NCBI GenBank assembly: GCA_934772525.1
Contig: CAKVMI010000003.1
Span: 124,001-188,000 of the forward strand
Origin: an uncultured Clostridia bacterium
GTDB lineage: Bacteria; Bacillota; Clostridia; Christensenellales; UBA1242
Length of the DNA stretch: 64,000 nucleotides
Direction of reading: 5' to 3'
How positions within the stretch are numbered: position 1 is the first letter of the stretch; the number at the start of each line of letters is the position of its first letter. The notes under the pieces were generated by a model. It ran no database searches. It saw nothing but the letters and a program-made list of their open reading frames with translations, and was not told the DNA's origin. Shown in pieces: positions 36,265 to 44,342 of this stretch. A program made the position numbers and the translations under genes.

Positions 36265-37599
36265 TTAAATTTGCCCTTTTTGATGTATTTTATTTAATTC
36301 TAGAATTACTTTTGCTATAGTTTCAGCATACAGCGTGCTAAGCGACAAACTTTCGGACTCTACCATAACCCGAATAACCTTTTCGGTTCCGCTTTTTCGA
36401 ACTACCACACGCCCGAAATCTCCAAGGCTTGCAGAAACCGAATTTATTACAGCCTTTAATTCATACGACTCTATAATTTCATCGCCAAAATTTGTAGCAC
36501 AATTAATTGTTTTTTGTGGAAGTGTTTCGGCATCCATTAAAATATCTAACTTCTCGCCAGTAATCTTTAATACTTCAGCCAAAATTAAAGACGCAAGTAT
36601 TCCGTCCGACACCGACTGATAATCGGATAAAATAATATGACCCGATACTTCGCCCCCAAGATTTGCTCCAATTTCTGCCATTTTTTCTGACACATTACGG
36701 TCTCCCACGCTTGAGATAATAGCACCCACGCCACGTATTTTTAATTGGTTTAAAATTCCGCCATTTGAAAGAGTTGTACAAACAATTAAATTTTGCTTTA
36801 ATTTGCCAAGGGAATGTAAATAATTTGCTAAAACATACATTATGGTATCGCCGTCATAAACTTTACCACTCATTGACACTACAATTACTCTATCCGCATC
36901 GCCGTCGTACGCAAAACCGCAATCGGCATTTTCTTCTAGTACCCGCTGAACCAACAGTTCGGGATGCAATGCTCCAACACCTTCATTTATAAATACTCCA
37001 CTTGGATTGTTAGATATTGACACCACTTCGGCACCTAAGTTTTTGAAAACTCTTTCGGTAACTGCTGAACCCGCCCCGTTAGCGTTATCTAGCACAATTT
37101 TTAAGCCGTCAAGCGTTACGCTCGTTACATTTTCTAAAAACTCAGCGTAAATTTCCACATTTTCAGGACAAGTGTAATATTCTCCCGCTTTTGAATAATC
37201 TAGAGTGATGGGTTCTAACATAAATCGCTCTATCTCTTCTTCTTCAGAAATGCAAAGTTCTTCGCCTGCTTTATTAAAAATCTTAAACCCATTAAAAATA
37301 TTTATGTTATGCGACGCCGTAACAACCACACCAAAATCTGCATTAAGTACTTTAGTTAAAAAAGATACCCCCGCCGTAGGGCAAACTCCAATATCTAAAA
37401 TTGTTCCGCCCATACTTAAAATGCCTAAAGACACCGAATGCGAAAGGATACCCCCGCTAGGTCTGGTATCACGCGCTAGAACCACACGTGGATTAGCACG
37501 ATATTTAGATAGTGCCACCCCAAGTTTAAACGCTAATTCACAATTTATATCCTTTCCCACTTCCCCACGTATTCCGCTTGTTCCAAAATATTTCGTCAT
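36265..37599 (-). CDS. glmM: Phosphoglucosamine mutase
   Basis: 444 aa. Converts glucosamine-6-phosphate to glucosamine-1-phosphate for cell-wall UDP-GlcNAc. It starts MTKYFGTSGIRG, has the phosphoserine loop VVVTASHN (Ser ~102), the metal loop FAYDGDADRVIVV, the sugar-binding GGEVSGH and the phosphate-binding VRKSGTEKVIRVM. After TASHN comes INIFNGFK instead of the usual P-x-x-D/N-NG, a small variation. Single gene next to the ABC-F. Confidence 0.95.
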   Translation of the reverse strand: MTKYFGTSGIRGEVGKDINCELAFKLGVALSKYRANPRVVLARDTRPSGGILSHSVSLGILSMGGTILDIGVCPTAGVSFLTKVLNADFGVVVTASHNINIFNGFKIFNKAGEELCISEEEEIERFMLEPITLDYSKAGEYYTCPENVEIYAEFLENVTSVTLDGLKIVLDNANGAGSAVTERVFKNLGAEVVSISNNPSGVFINEGVGALHPELLVQRVLEENADCGFAYDGDADRVIVVSMSGKVYDGDTIMYVLANYLHSLGKLKQNLIVCTTLSNGGILNQLKIRGVGAIISSVGDRNVSEKMAEIGANLGGEVSGHIILSDYQSVSDGILASLILAEVLKITGEKLDILMDAETLPQKTINCATNFGDEIIESYELKAVINSVSASLGDFGRVVVRKSGTEKVIRVMVESESLSLSTLYAETIAKVILELNKIHQKGQI

Positions 37600-37735
37600 C
37601 TTTAACTCCTTTTATTTACTATATGCCGTAACTTTTAGTTTGGTTTACCCTGCAAAACTAAAAAGCTAAAAAAGACTAGTAAATGGTTTTAATTTGTGTT
37701 ATAATTAAAAAACTAAAAAAACAAAAGGTATATTT

Positions 37736-39571
37736 ATGGAAGAAACCCCATTTATGCATTTATGCAATAATTTAGATAGCGCTCGCTTTGTTGGACCCGA
37801 CGACTTAGTAAAAACTTTTAAAGAAACATTTAAAAAAGTTCTAAAAAGAATGGATGCATATTTTTTGGAACACGATTACTATTCTATAGTAGACTATGGT
37901 GCAATAGTTGAACAAATTTTGAATAGTGATGGATATTACCGCTTTTGTGTAGATAACACACTCAAAAAAATCACATCGTTAGGAAAGTGTTGTTTTCCCA
38001 GCGAAAATGGTTCTTATATTTTATTGTACGAATATACACTAAATAACCCAACTTACAGAGAAACTGTTTTGTGCCACGAATTTATCCATATGCTTTCCCG
38101 TAGTTTTAAGCAAAAACTTGTATTAAAAAAGGGCGAAAAAAAGATAATAAATACAAAATTTTTATCAAAAGAAAATTATGGTTCTGTTGAGATAAATAAC
38201 CTAACTAAACACACATTCAAAAGAGATAATTCAGAAAATCCATTTTTTTTTAAACTAATTTCTGAAGGCTTTACCGAACTACTATGTAATAAAATTTACC
38301 CTGACGCTCCTTATACCTATTTTGGTTACCGAAAACTTGTACATCTATTAAACTCATTAACCGGAGAAGAAAATAATATACAAGATTTTTTGCGTGGTGA
38401 ATTTGGCGATTTAATATCTATCATAGGAAAGCCCGAATTCTTGAGAATTTTACAAAAGTCTGTTCCCTTAAACGACGCTATGCAAGAACACTTTGACCGA
38501 ATAACCGAACACAAAGAATTTTCCGATATGCAACTGGCTATTGTAATACCGGCACTTAAGGGCATTCAAGAAAACCCAAACAACTTCAATGCAAAAAATA
38601 TTATAAATTTTTGCGGTTCGCTTGGAGTAAATGCAAGCGAAATGTTAAATGAGTTTGCTCCACGCATCTTTACAATAAATTCGCTTAAAGAAATGCTAAA
38701 TGATCTAATAGAACAAAAAACTAAACACAATGAAGATTCCACATCAAAGTTTAAAGAACTTTTGATATATTCACTTTTTTATGCGGACAAACTTTCAAAA
38801 TGCAAATATTTATCACTTCTAAATGCAGATATTCTAAATTACGAGAAAAACACTTTGTTGGAAGAATTAGGCTTACCAAACACAACCGACGGCAAAACAT
38901 ATAGAGCAAACATTAAAAAAGCCGAGCAACGTCGCCAAGAGCTATTGGATGAATGTACCAACTTGCTAGATAATTTTGATTGTTTACCATACTTAAAAAT
39001 TATCGCTAAACGTTGCGGTTTAGAAAACGTTAGAAGCATAAAATTATTGAAATTTGAAAAAGATAAAAAATTTTTACTATTAGACGTCGACGGGTATGAA
39101 CCTATATATTTGCCAATTAGTAAAGATGAATTGCTTGTTCGTACAAAGTCAACTACCAAAATAGGAAAAGCGGTACCACTATACAGCACCAAATTGGACG
39201 AAGATGACTTAAGCGAAGTTATGTATAATACGGGCGAAAAAGTAAATAAGGACTCTACGCTGATCACATTTATGGACAATACAAAACTTGTAGAGTTTAC
39301 AGATAAAAATAATAAGGCCCGTTTTGGAATTCCCGTTTTACCGACATCCGCCAAAGATAGTTCTAAAATTTTAGAGATTGAATCAGCTTCTTTATATTCC
39401 GCAGAAAATGACGAAATAAAATGTTTAATTGAAACAGAACCCCGTGAAAATATAGATAATATTTTAGACACATACATAAATAGGTTATTTACCCCAACCG
39501 AAACCCCCACCGAAATTTTGGATGCAACGGATGATCTTTTCGAAAAACAACAAAAGAAAAATATACAATAA
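37736..39571 (+). CDS. Predicted cytosolic HEXXH metallopeptidase
   Basis: 611 aa, no signal peptide. An HEFIH motif sits at 114-118 (TVLCHEFIHMLSRSF) and SEGFTELLCNKIY at 176-188 offers a downstream Glu, the spacing of gluzincins. The remaining ~400 residues hold a helical middle, a beta-rich part (KKFLLLDVDGYEPIYLPISK), and a Thr/Glu-rich tail. I do not know a named family. A TGT-extended TATAAT at 37700-37705 serves as promoter. Monocistronic; plus-strand against the general direction of the region. Confidence 0.65.
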   Translation: MEETPFMHLCNNLDSARFVGPDDLVKTFKETFKKVLKRMDAYFLEHDYYSIVDYGAIVEQILNSDGYYRFCVDNTLKKITSLGKCCFPSENGSYILLYEYTLNNPTYRETVLCHEFIHMLSRSFKQKLVLKKGEKKIINTKFLSKENYGSVEINNLTKHTFKRDNSENPFFFKLISEGFTELLCNKIYPDAPYTYFGYRKLVHLLNSLTGEENNIQDFLRGEFGDLISIIGKPEFLRILQKSVPLNDAMQEHFDRITEHKEFSDMQLAIVIPALKGIQENPNNFNAKNIINFCGSLGVNASEMLNEFAPRIFTINSLKEMLNDLIEQKTKHNEDSTSKFKELLIYSLFYADKLSKCKYLSLLNADILNYEKNTLLEELGLPNTTDGKTYRANIKKAEQRRQELLDECTNLLDNFDCLPYLKIIAKRCGLENVRSIKLLKFEKDKKFLLLDVDGYEPIYLPISKDELLVRTKSTTKIGKAVPLYSTKLDEDDLSEVMYNTGEKVNKDSTLITFMDNTKLVEFTDKNNKARFGIPVLPTSAKDSSKILEIESASLYSAENDEIKCLIETEPRENIDNILDTYINRLFTPTETPTEILDATDDLFEKQQKKNIQ

Positions 39572-39573
39572 AT

Positions 39574-39884
39574 CGCAAAGAAAGTAGCAATAAAAACCAC
39601 CGCTACCCGCTTCGACGACCCAAACAGTGCAAGCAAGTAATTAGAAAGAGAAAAGAAAGAGTAAAATAACTAAATGTAAGATTAAAACTCGACAAGAAGT
39701 ATATGGAGTTTGTTATAAGGAAAGTACGGAAACTCTAGTACCGGTTGCCACCGCTAACTAGTAAAAAAACCAATGTGGTAAACTAATAAAACAGAAATAA
39801 AAAACTTAAAAAACATTAAAGAGTATAAACACAAAAGAACTATTGAAAATTTAGAAAAATCTAAACTTAAAATAGTTCTTTTTG
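39574..39884. other. 310-bp intergenic region, unresolved
   Basis: No frame of note. It contains fairly GC-rich, purine-biased segments (ACCACCGCTACCCGCTTCG, GGAAAGTACGGAAACTC, CCGGTTGCCACCGC) unlike nearby spacers and ends in a strong bidirectional terminator. It might be a structured RNA; no known RNA signature fits. Confidence 0.3.
39833..39882. terminator. Bidirectional terminator
   Basis: AAAAGAACTAT (39833-39843) pairs with ATAGTTCTTTT (39872-39882), with an inner TTTAGA/TCTAAA stem. Between the converging HEXXH and mscL genes. Confidence 0.75.
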
Positions 39885-39891
39885 CTATAAA

Positions 39892-40527
39892 TTAATTTTT
39901 GTAAGTAATTTGTTGAGCCAAAAGGTCACGAATTTGAGATAGTAACTCTTCTTCTTTGTTCTTTTCAGCATTCTTGGTTGCTTCTTCTTCAGCCTTTTTC
40001 TTGGCTTCTTCTTCAGCTTTAGCCTTTTCATTTTCTTCAGCCTTAGCCTTCTTTTCTGCTTGGTATTCTGCCCAAACTTCCTTGAATGCACGGTTTTCAG
40101 CCTTAGCTTTTGCACGGCATTCTCTCTTTTCTTCACGCTTAGACTTATTGTTAATTTCGTCTACGGCTTCCTTCATTAAAGCGTTTGCCTTCATGCAAGC
40201 CTTTAAAATTAAGAATAGAACTAATGCTATTAGGAAGAAGTTAATAATTGCAGTAATAAAAGCGCCCCAGTCTATGTAAATACTTTTTGCAAGGTCAAGT
40301 TCGCCGTTTGCATCATATGCTTTACGCAAAAATGTGTATGCTTTTTCTAGTCCGTTACCGCTATCTCCGCCAGCTGAAAGTATCCAGTTGATAAATGGCA
40401 TAATGATTTTATTTGTAAGAGCTGTAACAATAGAACTAAATGCACCACCTATGATAACACCGACAGCCATATCTACAACATTGCCACGACTGATAAATTC
40501 TTTAAATTCTTTAAAAAACTTTTTCAT
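39892..40527 (-). CDS. mscL: Large-conductance mechanosensitive channel with long charged insert
   Basis: 211 aa against the usual 130-150. The N-terminal helix and TM1 (FKEFISRGNVVDMAVGVIIG), the pore lining GGAFSSIVTALTNKIIMP and TM2 (FITAIINFFLIALVLFLILK) are normal. After TM2 comes an insert of about 70 residues rich in Ala, Lys and Glu (KAKAEENEKAKAEEEAKKKA), then the standard C-terminal bundle EEELLSQIRDLLAQQ. The insert probably lengthens the cytoplasmic helical bundle. MscL releases solutes at osmotic downshock. AAAGGAG site; promoter TTGATA-N16-TAAAAT upstream. Confidence 0.93.
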   Translation of the reverse strand: MKKFFKEFKEFISRGNVVDMAVGVIIGGAFSSIVTALTNKIIMPFINWILSAGGDSGNGLEKAYTFLRKAYDANGELDLAKSIYIDWGAFITAIINFFLIALVLFLILKACMKANALMKEAVDEINNKSKREEKRECRAKAKAENRAFKEVWAEYQAEKKAKAEENEKAKAEEEAKKKAEEEATKNAEKNKEEELLSQIRDLLAQQITYKN

Positions 40528-40611
40528 ATTCTCTCCTTTTCAAATTTTGTAATCGTTTGATATTTTATCACATTTTTCTCGAATATCAATAAAATTTTGA
40601 CAATCTTCTAA

Positions 40612-40672
40612 TAAAAAATAAAAAAATAGAAAGAAATACAATAATTTAAATTAAAATTGTTCTCTTTCTATT
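40612..40672 (-). terminator. Terminator of asnS
   Basis: AATAGAAAGA pairs with TCTTTCTATT around an AT-rich loop, followed on the minus strand by TTTTTTTATTTTTT. Confidence 0.65.
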
Positions 40673-40691
40673 CTATTTTGCATTTTAAATT

Positions 40692-42080
40692 TTAGTATTG
40701 GCAGTTTAATGGAGTTCTTGGGAATGGTATGCAATCACGGATGTTATCTACGCCGGTTAGATACATAACTAGTCTTTCAAAGCCCATACCAAAGCCAGAA
40801 TGGATGCATGAGCCAAACTTTCTTAAGTTTAGATACCAGTCAATAGGTTCGGTGTCTACGCCAAGTTCTTTGCAACGAGCTATAATCTTTTCGTAATTTT
40901 CTTCTCTTTGACTACCACCCATCAACTCTCCAGCACCTGGAACTTCTAGGTCTACACCAGCAACGGTTTTGCCGTCAGCATTTTGCTTCATATAGAATGA
41001 CTTAATATCCTTTGGCCAGTTTTTAATAAATACAGGACCATCAAAATATTCAGTTATATATTTTTCGTGTTCTTTTGAAATATCTCCGCCTTGAACTGGT
41101 TCAAATTCCCACTTAACATCGGCCTTTTGTAAGATATCTATAACTTCAGCGTGGTCTATACGGGTAAACTTACTTGTAAGCAATTTTTCTAGTTTTGCAA
41201 TTAAGCCCTTATCTACAAATTGATTTAAGAATTCCATTTCATCACGGCAAGTTGTTAGGACTTCCTTTACAACGCTCTTTAGCATTTCTTCTTCGATGTC
41301 CATAAGTTCGTCCAAGTCACAAAATGCGATTTCTGGTTCTATCATCCAAAATTCGTTTGCATGGTATTTGGTGTTAGAATTTTCAGTTCTGAATGTTGGC
41401 CCAAAGGTATAAATTTTGTTAAATGCAAGTGCAAACGCTTCGCCATGAAGTTGACCTGAACCCGTGATGTATGCGGTTTTGCCAAATAAGTCTTGCGACA
41501 TATCCGCACTGCCATCTTTATTTTTTGGAATATTGTTTAAGTCTAGTGTAGTAACCTTAAACATTTGGTCAGAGCCTTCGCAATCGGCTGTAGTGATTAG
41601 TGGAGTGTTTACATAAACATATCCATTTTGTTGGAAGTACTTATGTATTGCCATTGCTGCTACACTTCTAATTCTAAACACGGCTTGGAAAAGGTTAGAA
41701 CGTGGTCTAAGGTAAGCAATATTTCTTAAATATTCTACCGAATGATATTTCTTCTGCAAAGGGTATTCGTTATCTGTTGCACAGAAAATTTGTACATCGG
41801 TTGCAACGATTTCAAAAGGCTGTTTGTTTTCTGGTGTGCACTTTAAAGTACCTTGAACTATTACTGTAGAACCCGCATTTAGTTTTGCAATCTCTTCGTA
41901 ATTTTTTAAAGTGTTATCAAAAATTATTTGAACGGGTTTAAAGCAAGTGCCGTCGGTTAATGTGCAAAAGCCGAAATCTTTGCTATTTCTAACGCTTTTT
42001 ACCCAACCAGCCACTTTCACTAAACTGCCATCTAATTCGCTATATTTTTCATTTAATATTTTTACATCTGTTCTTTTCAT
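40692..42080 (-). CDS. asnS: Asparaginyl-tRNA synthetase
   Basis: 462 aa from the ATG at 42080, which has GGAG at 7 nt; a TTG four codons earlier lies in that ribosome site. An N-terminal OB anticodon-binding domain (VAGWVKSVRNSKDFGFCTLT) is followed by a class II catalytic core with motif 2 FRTENSNTKYHANEFWMIEPE split over residues ~220-240 and motif 3 (GFGMGFERLVMYLTG). It charges tRNA-Asn with Asn. Two promoters lie upstream: P2 (42111-42140) right before the gene, and P1 (42396-42424) which reads through an Asn-codon leader and a terminator (42241-42390). Confidence 0.96.
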   Translation of the reverse strand: MKRTDVKILNEKYSELDGSLVKVAGWVKSVRNSKDFGFCTLTDGTCFKPVQIIFDNTLKNYEEIAKLNAGSTVIVQGTLKCTPENKQPFEIVATDVQIFCATDNEYPLQKKYHSVEYLRNIAYLRPRSNLFQAVFRIRSVAAMAIHKYFQQNGYVYVNTPLITTADCEGSDQMFKVTTLDLNNIPKNKDGSADMSQDLFGKTAYITGSGQLHGEAFALAFNKIYTFGPTFRTENSNTKYHANEFWMIEPEIAFCDLDELMDIEEEMLKSVVKEVLTTCRDEMEFLNQFVDKGLIAKLEKLLTSKFTRIDHAEVIDILQKADVKWEFEPVQGGDISKEHEKYITEYFDGPVFIKNWPKDIKSFYMKQNADGKTVAGVDLEVPGAGELMGGSQREENYEKIIARCKELGVDTEPIDWYLNLRKFGSCIHSGFGMGFERLVMYLTGVDNIRDCIPFPRTPLNCQY

Positions 42081-42110
42081 AATTTGCTCCAAATTAGTAA
42101 ATTTTAGTTT

Positions 42111-42140
42111 ATTTTAGCACACAATTCACAGTTTCTGCAA
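42111..42140 (-). promoter_or_regulatory. Proximal asnS promoter (P2)
   Basis: Minus strand: -35 TTGCAG (42135-42140), 18-nt spacer, TGC-extended -10 TAAAAT (42111-42116), 30 nt before the asnS ATG. It bypasses the attenuator and would give basal synthesis. Confidence 0.55.
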
Positions 42141-42185
42141 GTGTTATTGTGTTTAATTTGCTATTAATTAATTTTTATATTCATT

Positions 42186-42230
42186 TTATTTAATACAAAT
42201 CTCGCCCGCTACGGCATTACTCTTTTTCAT
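42186..42230 (-). CDS. 14-codon reading frame after the asnS attenuator
   Basis: MKKSNAVAGEICIK with a perfect AAGGAG site at 5 nt, directly after the terminator's T tract. It ends ~105 nt before asnS. It may be a vestige of an earlier regulated gene, a second regulatory peptide, or chance. Translation is plausible from its ribosome site alone. Confidence 0.35.
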   Translation of the reverse strand: MKKSNAVAGEICIK

Positions 42231-42240
42231 AGTTTCTCCT

Positions 42241-42390
42241 TAAAATAAAAATCACCATTTAGTGAACCCCAAATGATGACTTGTTATTTTTTATAGCCAA
42301 AAGGAACTCACTAACTATTTAGTAAGATTAGATTATTATTGCAATTATTTAATTCAGCAAAAAACATAACCATAGTATTTCCTTTTTATG
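42241..42390 (-). promoter_or_regulatory. Ribosome-mediated transcription attenuator of asnS
   Basis: All parts are on the minus strand. Region 1, TTACTAA (42319-42325, in the leader codons), pairs with region 2, TTAGTGA. Region 2 in full, TTAGTGAGTTCC (42303-42314, across the leader stop), can instead pair over 12 bases (3 G-U) with region 3, GGGGTTCACTAA (42259-42270). Region 3 is the loop plus two stem bases of an intrinsic terminator: TCATCATTT (42271-42279) with AAATGGTGA (42252-42260), followed by TTTTTATTTT. A ribosome stalled at the Asn codons would cover region 1, free region 2, form 2:3 and stop the terminator. Thus low charged tRNA-Asn would raise asnS. The mechanism is inferred; the pairings are visible. 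Confidence 0.8.
42311..42373 (-). CDS. AsnS leader peptide (20 aa, six Asn)
   Basis: MVMFFAEL followed by NNCNNNLILLNS; six Asn codons, all AAT, at positions 9, 10, 12, 13, 14 and 19. The AAAAAGGAAA ribosome site sits 7 nt ahead, and the perfect promoter P1 only ~15 nt upstream of it. The stop codon TAG lies inside region 2 of the attenuator. Density of the cognate amino acid upstream of its own synthetase is the hallmark of a regulatory leader. Confidence 0.8.
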   Translation of the reverse strand: MVMFFAELNNCNNNLILLNS

Positions 42391-42395
42391 CATTT

Positions 42396-42424
42396 ATATT
42401 AGCACCAAAAAATTAGTTTGTCAA
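42396..42424 (-). promoter_or_regulatory. Distal asnS promoter (P1)
   Basis: Minus strand: TTGACA (42419-42424), 17-nt spacer, TGC-extended -10 TAATAT (42396-42401). It drives the leader peptide and attenuator. Confidence 0.8.
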
Positions 42425-42640
42425 TTATTTGGCTTAAACTTAAATAATTTCAGTGCTGAAGTGTGCTTTTTATTTTACAATTATCATATTGCCCATTATT
42501 TTAAATATCTCTAATATTTATTTTACACAATTTAATTGCAAATATTGTTAAATATCAAACATTTATCTCTTAAGTTAATTATAAAGCTTTGAAATGGTTG
42601 CCGAAAATTTAGTTATTTTTTTTTAAGTTAACTCATTATT

Positions 42641-42669
42641 TTGATATATTTTTTAAAATGCAGTATAAT
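42641..42669 (+). promoter_or_regulatory. Promoter of the S51-like gene
   Basis: TTGATA (42641-42646), 17-nt spacer, TATAAT (42664-42669), 23 nt before the ATG; GAGG ribosome site. Confidence 0.7.
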
Positions 42670-42692
42670 TAACATTATTAGAGGTAATTTAT

Positions 42693-43358
42693 ATGTATAG
42701 TTTTTTATTTAGTAAAATTAATGATGTTAGTGAGTCAAATTTGAAAATTTGTAGGCAATATATTAAAAATGATAAAATAGTTGTGTTTCCTTGGACTTTT
42801 GCAAGTGAATCAAATTTAGATGAAGTGAATATAGATTTTTTTTGTTCTGGTGGAAAGCATTATGAAAAATATGTTTCGCAGTTAAGCTTGTTAGGATTTA
42901 ATAGAGAGAATATAAAAATAATTAACCCCTACTTGGTTACAAAAGATGAAATTAAAGATATTTTAGATAATAGTACTTATGCATTTATTCCTGGTGGAAA
43001 TCCAGAAATGTTTATGACTTTAGCAATTAGACTTGGAGTTTTGGACTTTTTTACCAACTATAAAGGCAATATGATTGGTGAAAGCGCCGGCAGTGATTTG
43101 CAATTTGAACTATACCAAATACCAAAATTTAATAATTTTTATGACTGCTCATCTTATTATAACGGGTTTGGTTTAATAAAGGGACAATATATTGTTGATG
43201 TACACTCTCAAAAAAACAAAAAATATTTAAATGAATTAACCCGATTGGCTCGTATGAAAAACTTAAAGATTTTGACAATAGATAACAATTCTTGTGTTAT
43301 TGTTAATAGACAAAATAGTGATATAATCAAAATTGGAAATGTTAGTGAAGTTGAATAG
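42693..43358 (+). CDS. Peptidase S51-like (dipeptidase E / cyanophycinase-type) protein
   Basis: 221 aa, cytosolic. The PGGNPEMFM turn and the nucleophile elbow GESAGSDLQ (Ser in G-x-S-A-G) are those of family S51, which shares the class I glutamine-amidotransferase-like fold. A His follows in VDVHSQKNKKYLNELTR. Members cleave N-terminal Asp dipeptides or cyanophycin; the exact substrate here is not clear. Codon use is AT-richer than the neighbours and the gene stands alone between two non-coding stretches, so it may be acquired. Confidence 0.8.
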   Translation: MYSFLFSKINDVSESNLKICRQYIKNDKIVVFPWTFASESNLDEVNIDFFCSGGKHYEKYVSQLSLLGFNRENIKIINPYLVTKDEIKDILDNSTYAFIPGGNPEMFMTLAIRLGVLDFFTNYKGNMIGESAGSDLQFELYQIPKFNNFYDCSSYYNGFGLIKGQYIVDVHSQKNKKYLNELTRLARMKNLKILTIDNNSCVIVNRQNSDIIKIGNVSEVE

Positions 43359-43426
43359 TCTTTTAATTACAATATCATCTATATATCAATAAATTAATTG
43401 ACACTCAAAAAATATACGGCAAAATA

Positions 43427-43464
43427 AAAAACCGCATTGGAGATATATTCCAAGACGGTTTTTT
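43427..43464. terminator. Bidirectional terminator
   Basis: AAAACCG pairs with CGGTTTT, extended by TTGGA/TTCCAA, with A and T runs at either side. Confidence 0.75.
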
Positions 43465-43600
43465 GTTTTCTTAAACAAATTTGTTTAAATTGTTTTTTTG
43501 CTTTGTTTAAACATCTTTTTGCTTGTTTAGCTGTTTTTCGTTTGTTTAAACGGCTTTCTACTTGTTTAATTTACTTTTTGCTTTGCTTAAGCAAATTTTT
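43465..43600. repeat. Degenerate ~20-bp tandem repeat with GTTTAAAC cores
   Basis: Five to six copies of a unit close to TTTTTGCTTTGTTTAAAC follow one another between the terminator and the end of the minus-strand gene at 43604. In one minus-strand frame they read as Lys/Gln-rich protein (NKRKTAKQAKRCLNKAKKQF), which may be the decayed tail of that gene. Confidence 0.5.
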
Positions 43601-43603
43601 GCT

Positions 43604-44050
43604 TTACTTGTTTTCTTCAGTTTTTTCAGCGGTTTCAGATGAACCAACTTCTTCTTCTTCGTTTTCTGCTTCTTCAGCGCAATCTTCACACTCGCAATCA
43701 TCATGACAACAGCAGTGGAATTCTGAATCTTTTGAGCAAAGTGCCAAAATTGCAAATACTACAAATGTAACGATTTTGCAAATTGAAATAATGCTACTAA
43801 AGATAGAATATGCTCTGAACATTTCAGAACTTGCACCAAATAATCCATTTAGTGAAGACCAAAGTGCAGTAAATGCAGATAGTGCTAAAAAGATTACTGA
43901 AACTACAAATACCTTTTTGTTTTCGGCTCTTAGTTCTTCATCTTCGCAGTTTAAAAATACAAAACCGCCTACAAGTGCGTAACAAATAGCACTAACATAG
44001 CCACTTACCCATAATAGTAATTTTGCCCAAGGCTTTTTGATATCTATCAT
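43604..44050 (-). CDS. Four-helix membrane protein with Cys/acidic tail
   Basis: 148 aa. About four hydrophobic helices fill residues 8-105 (LLLWVSGYVSAICYALVGGF, VFVVSVIFLALSAFTALW, ISICKIVTFVVFAILALC). A Cys/His/Asp-rich patch follows (FHCCCHDDCECEDC) and the end is Glu-rich. The patch looks able to bind metal. Family not recognised; tail composition is variable and merges into the repeat tract beyond the stop. AAGGAG ribosome site. Confidence 0.7.
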   Translation of the reverse strand: MIDIKKPWAKLLLWVSGYVSAICYALVGGFVFLNCEDEELRAENKKVFVVSVIFLALSAFTALWSSLNGLFGASSEMFRAYSIFSSIISICKIVTFVVFAILALCSKDSEFHCCCHDDCECEDCAEEAENEEEEVGSSETAEKTEENK

Positions 44051-44119
44051 AAAAAAATCTCCTTATTTAATTATACTACGATTTTACAAAAAAATTGATA
44101 ATTTGTCAACAACCCGCTA

Positions 44120-44151
44120 ATAAAAAAACTTCCACAATTTTGATGGAAGTT
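44120..44151 (-). terminator. Terminator of rpsU
   Basis: AACTTCCA pairs with TGGAAGTT; on the minus strand TTTTTTTA follows. Confidence 0.75.
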
Positions 44152-44159
44152 AATTTTAA

Positions 44160-44342
44160 TTAACCATTCTTACGGTTTCTTTTTCTAGCGGCTTCTGACT
44201 TCATTTTCTTTTTAACGCCTGGCTTAACATAAGCTTCCTTCTTACGGATATCTCCGATAATTCCGTCTTTTTGGCATTTTCTCTTAAAACGCTTGATTGC
44301 GCTATCTAGAGATTCGTTTTCACCTAGTTTTACGGTACTCAT
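44160..44342 (-). CDS. rpsU: 30S ribosomal protein S21
   Basis: 60 aa from the ATG at 44342 (MSTVKLGENESLDSAIKRFK), the canonical start; 16 extra codons upstream are not part of the family and GGGGTGA lies before this ATG. RKCQKDGIIGDIRKKEAYVK and the basic tail KKKMKSEAARKRNRKNG are typical. S21 sits at the mRNA exit region of the small subunit. It follows the rsmE-mtaB-HIT cluster as in many Firmicutes. Confidence 0.96.
   Translation of the reverse strand: MSTVKLGENESLDSAIKRFKRKCQKDGIIGDIRKKEAYVKPGVKKKMKSEAARKRNRKNG

Noticed and set aside
39574..39884. RNase P RNA
   Set aside because: Only the short GGAAAGT piece resembles it; the length and other conserved segments do not fit.
42241..42390. 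T-box riboswitch for asnS
   Set aside because: The conserved T-box sequence and stem I features are absent; a leader peptide explains the pairings better.
43437..43706. CRISPR array in the GTTTAAAC repeat tract
   Set aside because: Units are ~20 bp, degenerate and contiguous with no unique spacers; no cas genes nearby.
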